DNA from: Oscillospiraceae bacterium
GTDB lineage: Bacteria > Bacillota > Clostridia > Oscillospirales > Ruminococcaceae
Assembly (NCBI GenBank): GCA_031253495.1
Contig: JAIRWC010000012.1
Location: 62,001-126,000 of the forward strand
Direction of reading: 5' to 3'
Length of the DNA: 64,000 bases
Part shown: one piece after another, positions 49,942-59,305 of the stretch
Position numbering within the stretch: position 1 is the first letter of the stretch
Layout of the letters: every line of letters starts with the position of its first letter
Translations under genes and position numbers: made by a program
Notes under the pieces: model-generated
Seen by the model: only the letters and a program-made list of their open reading frames with translations
Told to the model about the DNA's origin: nothing
The model's database searches: none

Positions 49942-50643
49942 ATGGAAATGCCGTTTCAGCCCAACGCGGGCAAGCCGCTCACGATAGAAACCGATTTCGG
50001 CGTATACGCGCGATACCCGATAAGAACCCATGTGATAATGAAAGAGGACGTTCCCGAGGACGTGCTTGACAAATACGCCCGCGAATACCTTAAAGAGGGC
50101 GACGCGTTGCTCGTTTCCGAGAAAATCATAGCCATTATGCAAGGCCGGGCGTTCCCCGTAGACGAAATCAAGCCCTCGCGCCTCGCGAAATTCCTGTGCA
50201 AATTCGTATACAAGCCCGATTACGGGATTGGGATAGGCTCTCCCGCGACCATGGAACTGTGCGTTCGGGAAGTGGGGCGGGTAAAAATCGTCTTCGCCGC
50301 GATAATCGCGGGAATATGCAAACTGTTCGGGAAGCGAGGGGTTTTCTACAAAATCTGCGGAATGAAAGCGAGGGCGATTGACGGACCTTGCGATTACACG
50401 ATACCGCCTTATAACGCTTACGCGAAAATGGCGCCCGACAAACCGCGTGAAACGGCCGTCCGCCTCGCGAAGCATATCGGTTGCGACGTTATCATAATCG
50501 ACGCGAACGACATTGCCGCGACGGTACTCGGGAAGAGCCGCAAGGATTTGCCCGACGCGTTCGGGGAACAGGTGTTCCGCGACAATCCGCTCGACCAGTG
50601 CGACCAGCAAACCCCCATCGCGATTGTGCGCAAAACCGAATAG
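49942..50643 (+). CDS. CofE-like (F420-0:L-glutamate ligase-related) protein
   Basis: A 233-residue protein resembling the CofE/FbiB N-terminal ligase fold, which adds glutamate to coenzyme F420-0. VSEKIIAIMQGR and DANDIAATVLG fit the family pattern. No F420 biosynthesis gene is in the window and most Clostridia lack F420, so it is probably a related ligase acting on another substrate. AAGGA precedes the ATG; the glycosyltransferase gene follows by 15 bases. Confidence 0.7.
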   Translation: MEMPFQPNAGKPLTIETDFGVYARYPIRTHVIMKEDVPEDVLDKYAREYLKEGDALLVSEKIIAIMQGRAFPVDEIKPSRLAKFLCKFVYKPDYGIGIGSPATMELCVREVGRVKIVFAAIIAGICKLFGKRGVFYKICGMKARAIDGPCDYTIPPYNAYAKMAPDKPRETAVRLAKHIGCDVIIIDANDIAATVLGKSRKDLPDAFGEQVFRDNPLDQCDQQTPIAIVRKTE

Positions 50644-50658
50644 AAGGAGACGCCCCAA

Positions 50659-51870
50659 ATGAAAATAGCGATATTCACCGAAACGTGGCTGCCGCAGATT
50701 AACGGCGTCGTAACCCATATAAAAACGCTCAAAGACGGCTTGGAAGAATTAGGGCACAAGGTTTTGATTGTTACCGCCGACTCCACCGTTAAAAAGCATT
50801 GCATTACGAAAGACGTCATGTACTGCCCCGCCGTAAGGCTTAAAAGCATATACGACTACGACGTTTCCTCCCCGTTAAGCATTGACCGTATGCGGCTTAT
50901 TTCAAAGTTCGAGCCGGATATTATCCATATACACAACGAATTCGGTATAGGGATTTCCGGCATACTTATTTCCAAGGTTTTGCGCATACCGCTCGTATAC
51001 ACCCTGCATACGATGTATGAGGAATATATCTATTACGTGGCCAACAGGCACTTCGGGAAATTCGTGACGAAAGCCTCCCATCAGTATGCGCGGGCTTTGG
51101 CCGATACCACCGGCGCGATAATAGGGCCTTCCCCGAAAATCCGTAATTTTTTCAAGAAATGCGGCGCGAAAAAGCATATCAGCATAATCCCCAATTCCGT
51201 CGAGCTTGAAACTTTCAATCCCGACGCGGTGAATCCCGAAACCGCGGAAAAGTTGCGCGAAAAATTCGGCTTCACGGAAAGCGACGTCGTTTTTGGTTTT
51301 TGCGGGCGGCTCGGCAAGGAGAAAAACGTTTCGGTATTGCTTTCGCACTGGGCGGAAAAAGTAAAGCCCGGCGACGGTTTTAAACTGCTGATAATCGGCG
51401 GCGGGCCCTACTATGAAATCCATAAAAGGGAAATCGGCGAATTGGGCGTATCCGATACGGTTACCCTCGCCGGAAGGATAGAGCATAACGAACTGCCGCC
51501 CTATTACGCCTGTTGCGACGCTTACATAACCGCGTCGCAAAGCGACACCTATTCCATTTCAATGCTGGAAGGGATGGCGATGGGGCTTCCGGTTATACAT
51601 ATCAAGGACGAGCTTAACGCGATTATACCGGGTGTGAACGGGCATTTTTACGGCGACGCGGAGGAAATGTACCGGCACATGAACAACTTTAAAAACATGA
51701 GCCCCGGCGAACGCGCCGAATTTAAACGAACCACGAGGGAATCGGTGATGTTTTCAAGTTCCGGGAGATTAGCAAAAGACATTATTGAAATATACGTTTC
51801 GGTTATCGCGGAAAAAGAAAAAAAGAAGAACATCGTCAAAGCCGACCGCGAAAACAGAAAAAAGCTGTAA
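50659..51870 (+). CDS. Family 4 glycosyltransferase
   Basis: A 403-residue GT-B glycosyltransferase. The N-terminal domain starts KIAIFTETWLPQINGVVTHIKTL, and the donor site includes VFGFCGRLGKEKNVSVLL and the EX7E-like region YITASQSDTYSISMLEGMAMGLPV. Relatives make glycolipids such as diglucosyldiacylglycerol or capsule sugars. Acceptor is unknown. AAGGAG precedes the ATG; it is likely cotranscribed with the CofE-like gene and perhaps with hisD, 26 bases downstream. Confidence 0.88.
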   Translation: MKIAIFTETWLPQINGVVTHIKTLKDGLEELGHKVLIVTADSTVKKHCITKDVMYCPAVRLKSIYDYDVSSPLSIDRMRLISKFEPDIIHIHNEFGIGISGILISKVLRIPLVYTLHTMYEEYIYYVANRHFGKFVTKASHQYARALADTTGAIIGPSPKIRNFFKKCGAKKHISIIPNSVELETFNPDAVNPETAEKLREKFGFTESDVVFGFCGRLGKEKNVSVLLSHWAEKVKPGDGFKLLIIGGGPYYEIHKREIGELGVSDTVTLAGRIEHNELPPYYACCDAYITASQSDTYSISMLEGMAMGLPVIHIKDELNAIIPGVNGHFYGDAEEMYRHMNNFKNMSPGERAEFKRTTRESVMFSSSGRLAKDIIEIYVSVIAEKEKKKNIVKADRENRKKL

Positions 51871-51896
51871 GCTAAACCTATGAAGGGAATACCGCA

Positions 51897-53186
51897 ATGA
51901 TTAAAATTTTAAAAACCGAAGATGAAATCAATAATTTCAGGGAAAATCTGCAAAAGCGGGGCGGCGACCCCGATTTCGCGGTGGAACGCACGGTTCGCGC
52001 TATCCTGAACGACGTTAAGGCGGCGGGCGACGAGGCGGTCAAGAATTACACGACGCGGCTTGACTGCGACGTTTTGCGGTATTATCGCGTGCCGGAAAGC
52101 GTCGTCGAGCAGTGCTTCGAGGAATCCGACGAAAGGTTTATCGCCGCCTTGAAAAGGTGCGCGTACAACATAGCCGCGTTCCACGAGAAGCAGATGCGCG
52201 AAGGCTTTTGCGCAACCGGAAAAGACGGCGTGATTATCGGTCAGCGCGTCCGCCCCCTCGACAGGGTGGGGATATACGTTCCGGGCGGAACGGCGGCGTA
52301 CCCGTCGTCGGTGCTTATGACCGCCATCCCGGCGAAAACGGCGGGGGTGGGCGAAATCATTATGACCACCCCCCCGCGAAAGGACGGTTCGCCCAACCCC
52401 GATACCATGGCGGCGGCCAAACTGTGCGGCGTGGATAAGATATTCCTTTGCGGCGGAGCGCAGGCAATCGCGGCTTTGGCTTACGGAACCGGCGAGATTC
52501 CGCGAGTCGCCAAAATCGTCGGTCCGGGGAACGTCTATGTTTCAATGGCGAAAAAGCTGCTGTTCGGGACGGTTGACATAGACATGATAGCCGGGCCCAG
52601 TGAAATTCTGATTATCGCCGACAAGACCGCCAATCCCGCTTACATAGCCGCCGACTTGCTTTCGCAGGCGGAACACGACGCGATGGCGAGCGCGATACTT
52701 ATAACCGACAGCGAGGAAACGGCGGGAAAGACCGCCCGCGAGCTTGAAAGGCAGCTTGAGGAACTGCCCCGAAAGGGCATGATAAAATCCTCGCTCATCA
52801 GTTACGGCGCGGCAATCGTCGTCGGCGGCATGGACGCCGCCGTCGCCTTGGCGAATGAAATCGCCCCCGAACACTGCGAGGTTTTGGCGGAAAACCCGCT
52901 CGAGTATATCGGCAGATTGGATAACGTCGGCTCCCTTTTCCTGGGGGAATATTCGCCGGAACCGCTCGGCGACTATTACGCCGGACCTAACCATGTGCTC
53001 CCCACAAACGGAACGGCGCGTTTCTTCTCGCCGCTTACCGTTGACGATTTTTATAAAAAATCCGGATATGTATATTATCCGAAAGCGGCTTTGAAAGCGG
53101 CGGCGAGGGACATAACGCTCATCGCCGAACGCGAGGACTTAGCCGCGCACGCCGGCGCGGTTAACATTAGAATTGCCGCTCAATAA
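51897..53186 (+). CDS. hisD: Histidinol dehydrogenase
   Basis: Oxidises L-histidinol to L-histidine with two NAD, zinc dependent. The 429 residues show VPGGTAAYPSSVLMTAIPAKTAGV, GPGNVYVSMAKKLLFGTVDIDMIAGPSE, LLSQAEHDAMA and NEIAPEHCEV, with the C-terminal DDFYKKSGYVYYP. It precedes hisC by 78 bases. Confidence 0.97.
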   Translation: MIKILKTEDEINNFRENLQKRGGDPDFAVERTVRAILNDVKAAGDEAVKNYTTRLDCDVLRYYRVPESVVEQCFEESDERFIAALKRCAYNIAAFHEKQMREGFCATGKDGVIIGQRVRPLDRVGIYVPGGTAAYPSSVLMTAIPAKTAGVGEIIMTTPPRKDGSPNPDTMAAAKLCGVDKIFLCGGAQAIAALAYGTGEIPRVAKIVGPGNVYVSMAKKLLFGTVDIDMIAGPSEILIIADKTANPAYIAADLLSQAEHDAMASAILITDSEETAGKTARELERQLEELPRKGMIKSSLISYGAAIVVGGMDAAVALANEIAPEHCEVLAENPLEYIGRLDNVGSLFLGEYSPEPLGDYYAGPNHVLPTNGTARFFSPLTVDDFYKKSGYVYYPKAALKAAARDITLIAEREDLAAHAGAVNIRIAAQ

Positions 53187-53220
53187 AGAAAAAAGGTCGA
53201 AAAATAAGAAAGGACGAATC

Positions 53221-53269
53221 ACCATGCCGCAATTTTCGTTGAGTTTTGTGTAGGGTGAGGCGGCATGGT
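53221..53269 (+). promoter_or_regulatory. Inverted repeat enclosing a 9-codon upstream ORF before hisC
   Basis: ACCATGCCGC (53221-53230) and GCGGCATGGT (53260-53269) are exact inverted copies that would base-pair around the first possible hisC start. The left arm carries the ATG of a tiny ORF (53224-53253, MPQFSLSFV, stop TAG) preceded by AAAGGA. Translating the tiny ORF would disrupt the hairpin. It contains no histidine, so it is not a classical His attenuator leader. Confidence 0.5.
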
Positions 53270-54329
53270 CATGAATATGTACGACCTTCCTTCGAAACTG
53301 AAGAACTTTACGCCTTACGAGCCTCTTGCCGGCGAGTATAAGGCGCGCCTCGACGCAAACGAGAGTTTTATTGAAATCGCTCCGGAAAAAATTTTAAAAG
53401 CAATCGGCGGGGTAAGGCTTAACCGCTACCCCGACCCTTGCGCGACGGGGGTCGTCGGCGCGTTTTCGGAACTGTTCGGGGTATCGCCGGCCAACGTAAC
53501 GGCGGGCAACGGCTCCGACGAGTTAATCGGCGTGATAGTCGCCTGCCTGTTGGAAAAAGGGGATAAAATACTTTGCTTTACCCCCGATTTTTCCATGTAC
53601 GGGTTTTACTCGCGGCTGTACGAACTTAACGTGGTTGAGCGGCGCAAAAACGAGGATTTTACGATTGACATAAACGCCGCGGTCGAGTTTGTCAACGCCG
53701 AAAACATCAAATGCGTAATCTTTTCAAACCCCTGCAACCCCACTTCGTTAGGCGTGGAAAAATCCGAAATAAAACGGCTCATATCGGGAACGAAAGCGCT
53801 TGTCGTCGTTGACGAGGCGTATATGGACTTTTGGGACGAAAAGCAAAGCCTGCTTGCCGAAACGGCGGATTACGGCGGCTTAATCGTGTTGCGAACCTGT
53901 TCCAAATCGGTCGCCCTCGCGGGGATACGCCTCGGGTTCGCCGTAACGAACAGCCGTCTTTCGGCCGCGCTCAAAACGGTTAAGTCTCCGTTTAACGTCA
54001 ACGCGATAACGCAGGCGATAGGCGAGGCGATTTTGTCGGACGCGGATAATTACAAAAGCAGCGTCAAAAGAATAAAAGAGTCCGCCGCGCGGCTTAATTC
54101 GGAACTTTCCGAGTTAAGCCTGTTCGAGAAAATCTATGATACCAAAACCAATTTTCTTTTCATAAAAGCGCCCGGCGCGCGTGAAATCTATCTGCGCCTC
54201 CTCGAAAAAAGCATAGCCGTCCGAAATTTCGGCGATTATTTGAGGATATGCGCCGGAACCGACGAAGAAAACTCGGCGTTGACGGCGGCTTTGAAAGAAA
54301 TCGCGGGGCGCCGAATAAAAAATTTTTGA
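53265..54329 (+). CDS. hisC: Histidinol-phosphate aminotransferase
   Basis: PLP enzyme that converts imidazole acetol phosphate to histidinol phosphate. The 354 residues contain RLDANESFIEI, NRYPDP, AGNGSDELIGVI, SNPCNPTS, VVDEAYMDFW and the PLP lysine in RTCSKSVALAGIRLG. Three ATGs lie near the start (53265, 53271, 53277); GAGG at 53257 suits the second, and the first is used here provisionally. Confidence 0.94.
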   Translation: MVMNMYDLPSKLKNFTPYEPLAGEYKARLDANESFIEIAPEKILKAIGGVRLNRYPDPCATGVVGAFSELFGVSPANVTAGNGSDELIGVIVACLLEKGDKILCFTPDFSMYGFYSRLYELNVVERRKNEDFTIDINAAVEFVNAENIKCVIFSNPCNPTSLGVEKSEIKRLISGTKALVVVDEAYMDFWDEKQSLLAETADYGGLIVLRTCSKSVALAGIRLGFAVTNSRLSAALKTVKSPFNVNAITQAIGEAILSDADNYKSSVKRIKESAARLNSELSELSLFEKIYDTKTNFLFIKAPGAREIYLRLLEKSIAVRNFGDYLRICAGTDEENSALTAALKEIAGRRIKNF

Positions 54330-54353
54330 ATAAAAAATTTATATAAAACCATA

Positions 54354-54382
54354 TTGAAAATTTTTTGTAAAATATGTATAAT
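54354..54382 (+). promoter_or_regulatory. Promoter of glyA
   Basis: TTGAAA (54354-54359), 17-base spacer, TATAAT (54377-54382), preceded by A/T tracts. It overlaps the N-terminal end of a longer open frame, which shows that glyA starts downstream. Confidence 0.82.
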
Positions 54383-54416
54383 GGAAGAGGATGAAAATCT
54401 AAAATCGAGGTATGGT

Positions 54417-55673
54417 ATGTATAAAGAATTTATGGATTCAATCGGTTTCGTAACGCGGTATGACAAAGAAATCGGCGACGCCATGCGGGGCGAACTGGCG
54501 CGCCAGCGCCACAGCCTCGAACTGATAGCGAGCGAAAACGTCGTTTCTCCCGCGGTAATGGCGGCGATGGGGACGGTTCTTACGAACAAATACGCGGAAG
54601 GTTATCCCGCCAGGCGCTATTACGGCGGATGCGAGCGGGTGGACGCGGTGGAGAATATAGCGATTGAACGCGCCGTGAAACTGTTCGGCGCGGGTTACGC
54701 CAACGTTCAGCCCCATTCGGGGGCTCAGGCGAACGTGGCGGCGTATTTCGCGCTTTTGGAGCCGGGCGACAAAGTGTTGGGGATGAAATTAGACCACGGC
54801 GGGCATTTAACCCACGGTTCCCCCGTGAATATATCGGGGAAATACTTCGACTTTATCCCTTACGGGCTTGACGGCGAAACGCAAACGCTTGACTATGACG
54901 GCGTCGAAAGGCTGGCGAAGGAGCATAAGCCTAAAATGCTGCTGGCCGGCGCGACGGTTTATCCCAGGGAAATCGATTTTAAGCGGCTTTCTGAAATCGC
55001 GAAAGGCGTCGGCGCGTATTTTATGGCGGATATGGCGCATATAGCCGGTTTGGTGGCGGCGGGCGAGCATATGTCCCCGGTTCCCTACGCCGACGTTGTT
55101 ACCACTACGACCCATAAAACGTTGCGCGGCCCCCGCGGCGGGATGATTTTGACCAACGACGGGGAGATATCGGCAAAAATCAACAAAGCCGTCTTCCCCG
55201 GAACGCAGGGCGGCCCGCTTATGCACGTCATAGCGGCGAAAGCCGTCTGCTTCGCCGAAGCGATGAGACCCGAATTTAAGCGGTACGCCGTCCAAGTCAA
55301 GAAAAACGCGGCGGCGTTGGCGGCGGCGTTGCTCGAAAGGGGCTTCGACCTCGTTTCCGGCGGCACCGATAACCATTTGATGTTGGTTGACTTGCAGCCT
55401 TTCGGCGTTACGGGGAAGGTTTTTGAAAAACAGCTTGACGAGGTTTATGTTACCGCCAACAAAAACACGGTTCCCAACGACCCGCAAAGCCCGTTCGTAA
55501 CGAGCGGCTTAAGGCTGGGAACCCCCGCCGTTACGACAAGGGGGCTTTCGGAGGAAGACATGGCGGTCGTCGCGGAATGTATCTATTTAACCGCGAAAGA
55601 TTTTGAGGCGAATAAGGAAACCGTTCGGGAAACGGTGAGCGGACTGTGCGAAAAATATCCTCTGTACGAATAA
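54417..55673 (+). CDS. glyA: Serine hydroxymethyltransferase
   Basis: Interconverts serine and glycine with tetrahydrofolate. The 418 residues include [46 protein letters not shown] and the PLP-binding Lys234 in [16 protein letters not shown]. The ATG at 54417 has GAGG 6 bases upstream; longer frame to 54354 would start within the promoter. Confidence 0.97.
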   Translation: MYKEFMDSIGFVTRYDKEIGDAMRGELARQRHSLELIASENVVSPAVMAAMGTVLTNKYAEGYPARRYYGGCERVDAVENIAIERAVKLFGAGYANVQPHSGAQANVAAYFALLEPGDKVLGMKLDHGGHLTHGSPVNISGKYFDFIPYGLDGETQTLDYDGVERLAKEHKPKMLLAGATVYPREIDFKRLSEIAKGVGAYFMADMAHIAGLVAAGEHMSPVPYADVVTTTTHKTLRGPRGGMILTNDGEISAKINKAVFPGTQGGPLMHVIAAKAVCFAEAMRPEFKRYAVQVKKNAAALAAALLERGFDLVSGGTDNHLMLVDLQPFGVTGKVFEKQLDEVYVTANKNTVPNDPQSPFVTSGLRLGTPAVTTRGLSEEDMAVVAECIYLTAKDFEANKETVRETVSGLCEKYPLYE

Positions 55674-55698
55674 ATTCATTGGTTTAGGGGGAAATAAT

Positions 55699-56862
55699 AT
55701 GGCGGCAAAGGCAAGCGAAATCGTTCTGAACAAAAAATCGCAGGTGGCTCCGCTTTCGCTGATAGCGATGGAGGGCGCTAAGGAGTTAGGCAGAAAAATC
55801 AACCAGAATTTGGTTGAGTGGTCTAACAAAAACGAAAACAGCCCCGACACTTTTTTAATCAGGACGGAATGTCCGCGATTTTCCTCCGGCGACGCCAAAG
55901 GGTTGATAAGGACGTCCATTCGCGGCGACGACGCTTTTATCATCGTGGACGTGGGGAATTACAGCTGCACGTACAAGATGTTCGGCGAGTGGAATAAGAT
56001 GTCGCCCGACGACCACTTCCAGGATTTAAAGCGAATTATCCAGGCGATGGGCGGCAAGGCGCATCGCATCAACGTCGTAATGCCCATTTTGTACGGCGGC
56101 AGGCAGCATCGCCGCAATTACCGCGAATCGCTGGACTGCGCGGTGGCGTTGCAGGAACTTGAGGCTATGGGCGTCGAGAACATAATTACTTTCGACGCGC
56201 ACGATTCGCGGGTGTGCAACGCCGTCCCGTTGATGGGTTTCGATAACGTGATTCCGTCGTATCAGGTTTTAAAGGCGCTTTTCCGCAATGTGGAAGACTT
56301 GAGGATAGATAACGACAGCTTTATGGTGATAAGCCCCGACGAGGGGGCGCTGAACAGGAATATGTATTACGCGTCGGTACTCGGCGTCGAACTGGGAATG
56401 TTCTATAAACGGCGGGATTATTCCATGGTAATCAACGGGCGCAACCCGATTGTCGCGCACGAGTATTTGGGAAACCCCGTCAACGGCAAGGACGTGTTCA
56501 TTTCCGACGATATTATCTCGTCGGGCGATTCCATGCTTGAGGTCGCCGGAGAACTGAGAAAAAGAAACGCGGCGCGGATTTTGATATACGCCACATACCC
56601 GATTTTTACGGGCGGGCTCGAACGGTTCGACGAGGCTCATAAAGAGGGGTTGATTGACTGCGTTTTCGGAACCAACCTCACCTACCGCTCGAGGGAACTT
56701 TTAAGCAGGGAGTGGTTTTACGAGGTCGACGTGTCGAAATATATAGCTTACTTGATTGCCGCGCTTAACCACGGCGTTTCCACCAGCAAGGTAATCGACC
56801 CGCACTATAAGATAAAGTCTCTGCTTGAAAAATACAACGTGAGAAGCGCGGCGGTTCTGTAA
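55699..56862 (+). CDS. prs: Ribose-phosphate pyrophosphokinase
   Basis: Makes PRPP from ribose 5-phosphate and ATP for nucleotide, His and Trp synthesis. The 387 residues exceed the usual 315 because of an N-terminal extension of about 50 residues and some inserts. ILYGGRQHRR is the flexible loop, ITFDAHDSRV and the PRPP site VFISDDIISSGDSML are present. It probably belongs to the long Prs form of Clostridia. AGGGGGA precedes the ATG. Confidence 0.9.
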   Translation: MAAKASEIVLNKKSQVAPLSLIAMEGAKELGRKINQNLVEWSNKNENSPDTFLIRTECPRFSSGDAKGLIRTSIRGDDAFIIVDVGNYSCTYKMFGEWNKMSPDDHFQDLKRIIQAMGGKAHRINVVMPILYGGRQHRRNYRESLDCAVALQELEAMGVENIITFDAHDSRVCNAVPLMGFDNVIPSYQVLKALFRNVEDLRIDNDSFMVISPDEGALNRNMYYASVLGVELGMFYKRRDYSMVINGRNPIVAHEYLGNPVNGKDVFISDDIISSGDSMLEVAGELRKRNAARILIYATYPIFTGGLERFDEAHKEGLIDCVFGTNLTYRSRELLSREWFYEVDVSKYIAYLIAALNHGVSTSKVIDPHYKIKSLLEKYNVRSAAVL

Positions 56863-56908
56863 CGTTCCGTAACCGCCGGGAAGCGACGTTCGGCGAGGGG
56901 GGTCGTCA

Positions 56909-58156
56909 ATGCCGTTAGCCGACAGGATACGTCCTAAAAATTTGGACGAGTTAGCGGGGCAAACCCACTTGCTCGCGCCGGGTAAGCCGCTTCGCGCGAT
57001 TATCGAGAGCGGGGATGTTCCCAATATGATTTTTTACGGTTCTTCGGGCGTGGGTAAGACCACGCTCGCTGATATTATCGCCGACAGAACGAATATGCGG
57101 CTCCGCAAGCTGAACGGCACCTCCGCCTCGACCGCCGATATCAAGGCGGTTATCGCGGAATCAAAAAGCCTCCTCGGTTACGGCGGGATTTTGCTTTATC
57201 TTGACGAAATCCAATACCTTAACAAAAAACAGCAGCAAAGCCTGCTTGAACATATCGAGAACGGCGACGTAACGATGATTGCGTCCACCACGGAAAACCC
57301 TTTTTTCTATGTATACGGGGCGATTTTGTCGCGGTGTACGGTGTTCGAGTTTAAGCCGCTTTCCCCGGAAGAGGCGGCGCCCGCCGTCAGGCGGGGGTTC
57401 GCGCTTTCCGGCGCGAACGACGTAAGCGACGAGGTAATTCGCGTAATCGCCGAAGGGTGCGGCGGCGACGTCCGCAAAGCGCTCAACGCGGCGGAACTGT
57501 GCGTCTTAACCGCTTCGGGCGGCGAAATAACGGCGGAAACAGCCCGCGGCTTAATTCAAAAAAGCTCGATGAAATATGACAGGTCGGGGGACGAACATTA
57601 TGATATACTGTCGGCGTTCCAAAAATCCGTTCGCGGCTCGGACGAGAACGCCGCGCTTCATTATTTGGCGAGGCTTATTCTCGCGGGGGACCTGCCGTCG
57701 ATATGCAGGCGGCTCCTCGTAACCGCCGCCGAGGATATAGGGCCGGCGTACCCGAACGCGATTGCCATAGCGAAAGCCTGCGTCGATTCGGCTTTGCAGC
57801 TGGGTTTTCCCGAAGCGCGCATCCCCTTGGCGGAAGCGGTTATCGTGCTTTGCACCGCGCCGAAATCCAACAGCGCGGTTATCGCCATCGATGGGGCGAT
57901 TGCCGATATCGAGGCGGGCAAAACCGGGGAAATCCCGCGTCAACTTCAAAATAAGCATTGCGACGGGGCGGGCGCGGCGGTAAAAGGGCAGCATTACCTT
58001 TACCCGCACGATTACCCGAACGGTTACGTTAAACAGCAATACCTCCCCGATATACTGAAAGACAGGGTGTATTACAAATTCGGGGACAACAAGAACGAAC
58101 GCGCCGCCCGCGCTTACAGGGAACGGATTACCGGGGGCGGGGAGCGGGAATTATGA
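56909..58156 (+). CDS. rarA: Replication-associated recombination protein RarA
   Basis: A 415-residue AAA+ ATPase (MgsA/WRNIP1 family) acting at stalled replication forks. LADRIRPKNLDELAGQTHLL is the usual start; Walker A GSSGVGKT at 44-51, Walker B LYLDEIQ at 97-102, and TENPFFYVYGAILSRC follow. The C-terminal tetramer domain has DDYPNGYVKQQYLP-like PHDYPNGYVKQQYLP. The stop overlaps the next start (ATGA). Confidence 0.94.
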   Translation: MPLADRIRPKNLDELAGQTHLLAPGKPLRAIIESGDVPNMIFYGSSGVGKTTLADIIADRTNMRLRKLNGTSASTADIKAVIAESKSLLGYGGILLYLDEIQYLNKKQQQSLLEHIENGDVTMIASTTENPFFYVYGAILSRCTVFEFKPLSPEEAAPAVRRGFALSGANDVSDEVIRVIAEGCGGDVRKALNAAELCVLTASGGEITAETARGLIQKSSMKYDRSGDEHYDILSAFQKSVRGSDENAALHYLARLILAGDLPSICRRLLVTAAEDIGPAYPNAIAIAKACVDSALQLGFPEARIPLAEAVIVLCTAPKSNSAVIAIDGAIADIEAGKTGEIPRQLQNKHCDGAGAAVKGQHYLYPHDYPNGYVKQQYLPDILKDRVYYKFGDNKNERAARAYRERITGGGEREL

Positions 58157-59235
58157 GATTGGCGGCGTTTGTTTCGGCGGTATCGTTAATCCTCGCGCTT
58201 GCCGCCTGTGAAAACATTTCCGTTCCGGCGGACGTTACGGATACGGGCGACGTCGTACATTCCCCGACGGAAGAACGGGCGGCGGCGGTTGAAACGCCCG
58301 CCCCGCGACGACCCGAAAGGATTGAGTTATACGGGACAATCGCCGAGAGCGCGCTGAACAGCCGAAGCGTTTATTTTTACAACGTAAGCGCGGGTTATCC
58401 CGTTTTTTCCAAAAACGAGGATATGAGCGTTCCGCCCGCTTCGGTCTTAAAGATTATGACCTGTCTGATTACGCTTGAAAACGTGAGCGACCTTGACGCG
58501 ACCGTAGAGGTTCCCTACGCGTGTTTTGAGGAATTTTACTCGGGTAATCCCAATAAAGAGGATACGGCGAGCGCGGGGATAGCGGCGTTCCAGGATAACC
58601 TTACCTACCGCGACTGCCTTTACGGGCTGATGACGGCGTCGGGGTGCGACGCGTCGAACGTTCTCGCCTATAACGCGGGCGGCGGCGATATCGGCGCTTT
58701 CATCGGCATGATGAACGCCAAAGCCGCCGAGTTGGGTTGCGCGGGGACCAACTTTACCAACGCCCACGGTTTGTTTGAACCCGATAATTATTCCTGCGCG
58801 CGCGACATATTCCTGATTACCGAATACGCCTGCGAAAATTACCCCGCTTTCATGGAAATCTGCGGCGCGGAAAGTTATGAAATGCCGCCTAACGCCTATT
58901 ATCCCGACGGATACGTTATCTCGTCGTTTAACCCGCTCACGCAAAAGAGGGAAAATAACCCGTATTATTACGGTTCGGCAAGGGCGCTCAAAACAGGGAG
59001 CATAGATTATTTCTATGAATACGTCGACGGCGCGTGGGAGGTTCTCGGCGAAGGGGTTACGAGTCTCGTTTCATACGCGGTTTACGACGGGGAACTGTAC
59101 GTCGCCGTAACGCTGGGCGCCCCTTTTTACTTCGGCCCTTATACCGACGGGGACGGAAACTCTTTGGCGCGTATGCACTATACCCTCGCCGACCATAAGC
59201 TGTTATACGAGACGGCGTTCGGCAAAGCGCGGTAA
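58153..59235 (+). CDS. D-Ala-D-Ala carboxypeptidase (S11) lipoprotein
   Basis: A 360-residue penicillin-binding protein that trims the terminal D-Ala of peptidoglycan stems outside the membrane. A lipoprotein signal ends in LALAAC (Cys19). The catalytic SxxK is Ser97-Val-Leu-Lys100, and KTG is at 280-282. The SxN motif reads Ser163-Gly-Cys165, so the usual Asn is replaced by Cys. ATGA overlap with rarA. Confidence 0.88.
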   Translation: MRLAAFVSAVSLILALAACENISVPADVTDTGDVVHSPTEERAAAVETPAPRRPERIELYGTIAESALNSRSVYFYNVSAGYPVFSKNEDMSVPPASVLKIMTCLITLENVSDLDATVEVPYACFEEFYSGNPNKEDTASAGIAAFQDNLTYRDCLYGLMTASGCDASNVLAYNAGGGDIGAFIGMMNAKAAELGCAGTNFTNAHGLFEPDNYSCARDIFLITEYACENYPAFMEICGAESYEMPPNAYYPDGYVISSFNPLTQKRENNPYYYGSARALKTGSIDYFYEYVDGAWEVLGEGVTSLVSYAVYDGELYVAVTLGAPFYFGPYTDGDGNSLARMHYTLADHKLLYETAFGKAR

Positions 59236-59238
59236 ATG

Positions 59239-59267
59239 TTGCAAAAATCGCGTAAATGTGATATATT
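59239..59267 (+). promoter_or_regulatory. Promoter of the Ddl-like gene
   Basis: TTGCAA (59239-59244), 17-base spacer, TATATT (59262-59267) with TGTGA before the -10. Confidence 0.65.
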
Positions 59268-59305
59268 TGTTATTGACGGGGCTTGTTTAGGGGGGATTGG
59301 TTTTA

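Noticed and set aside
54354..54416. N-terminal extension of glyA
   Set aside because: The frame covers the glyA promoter; the ATG at 54417 has a good ribosome binding site and fits the family start.
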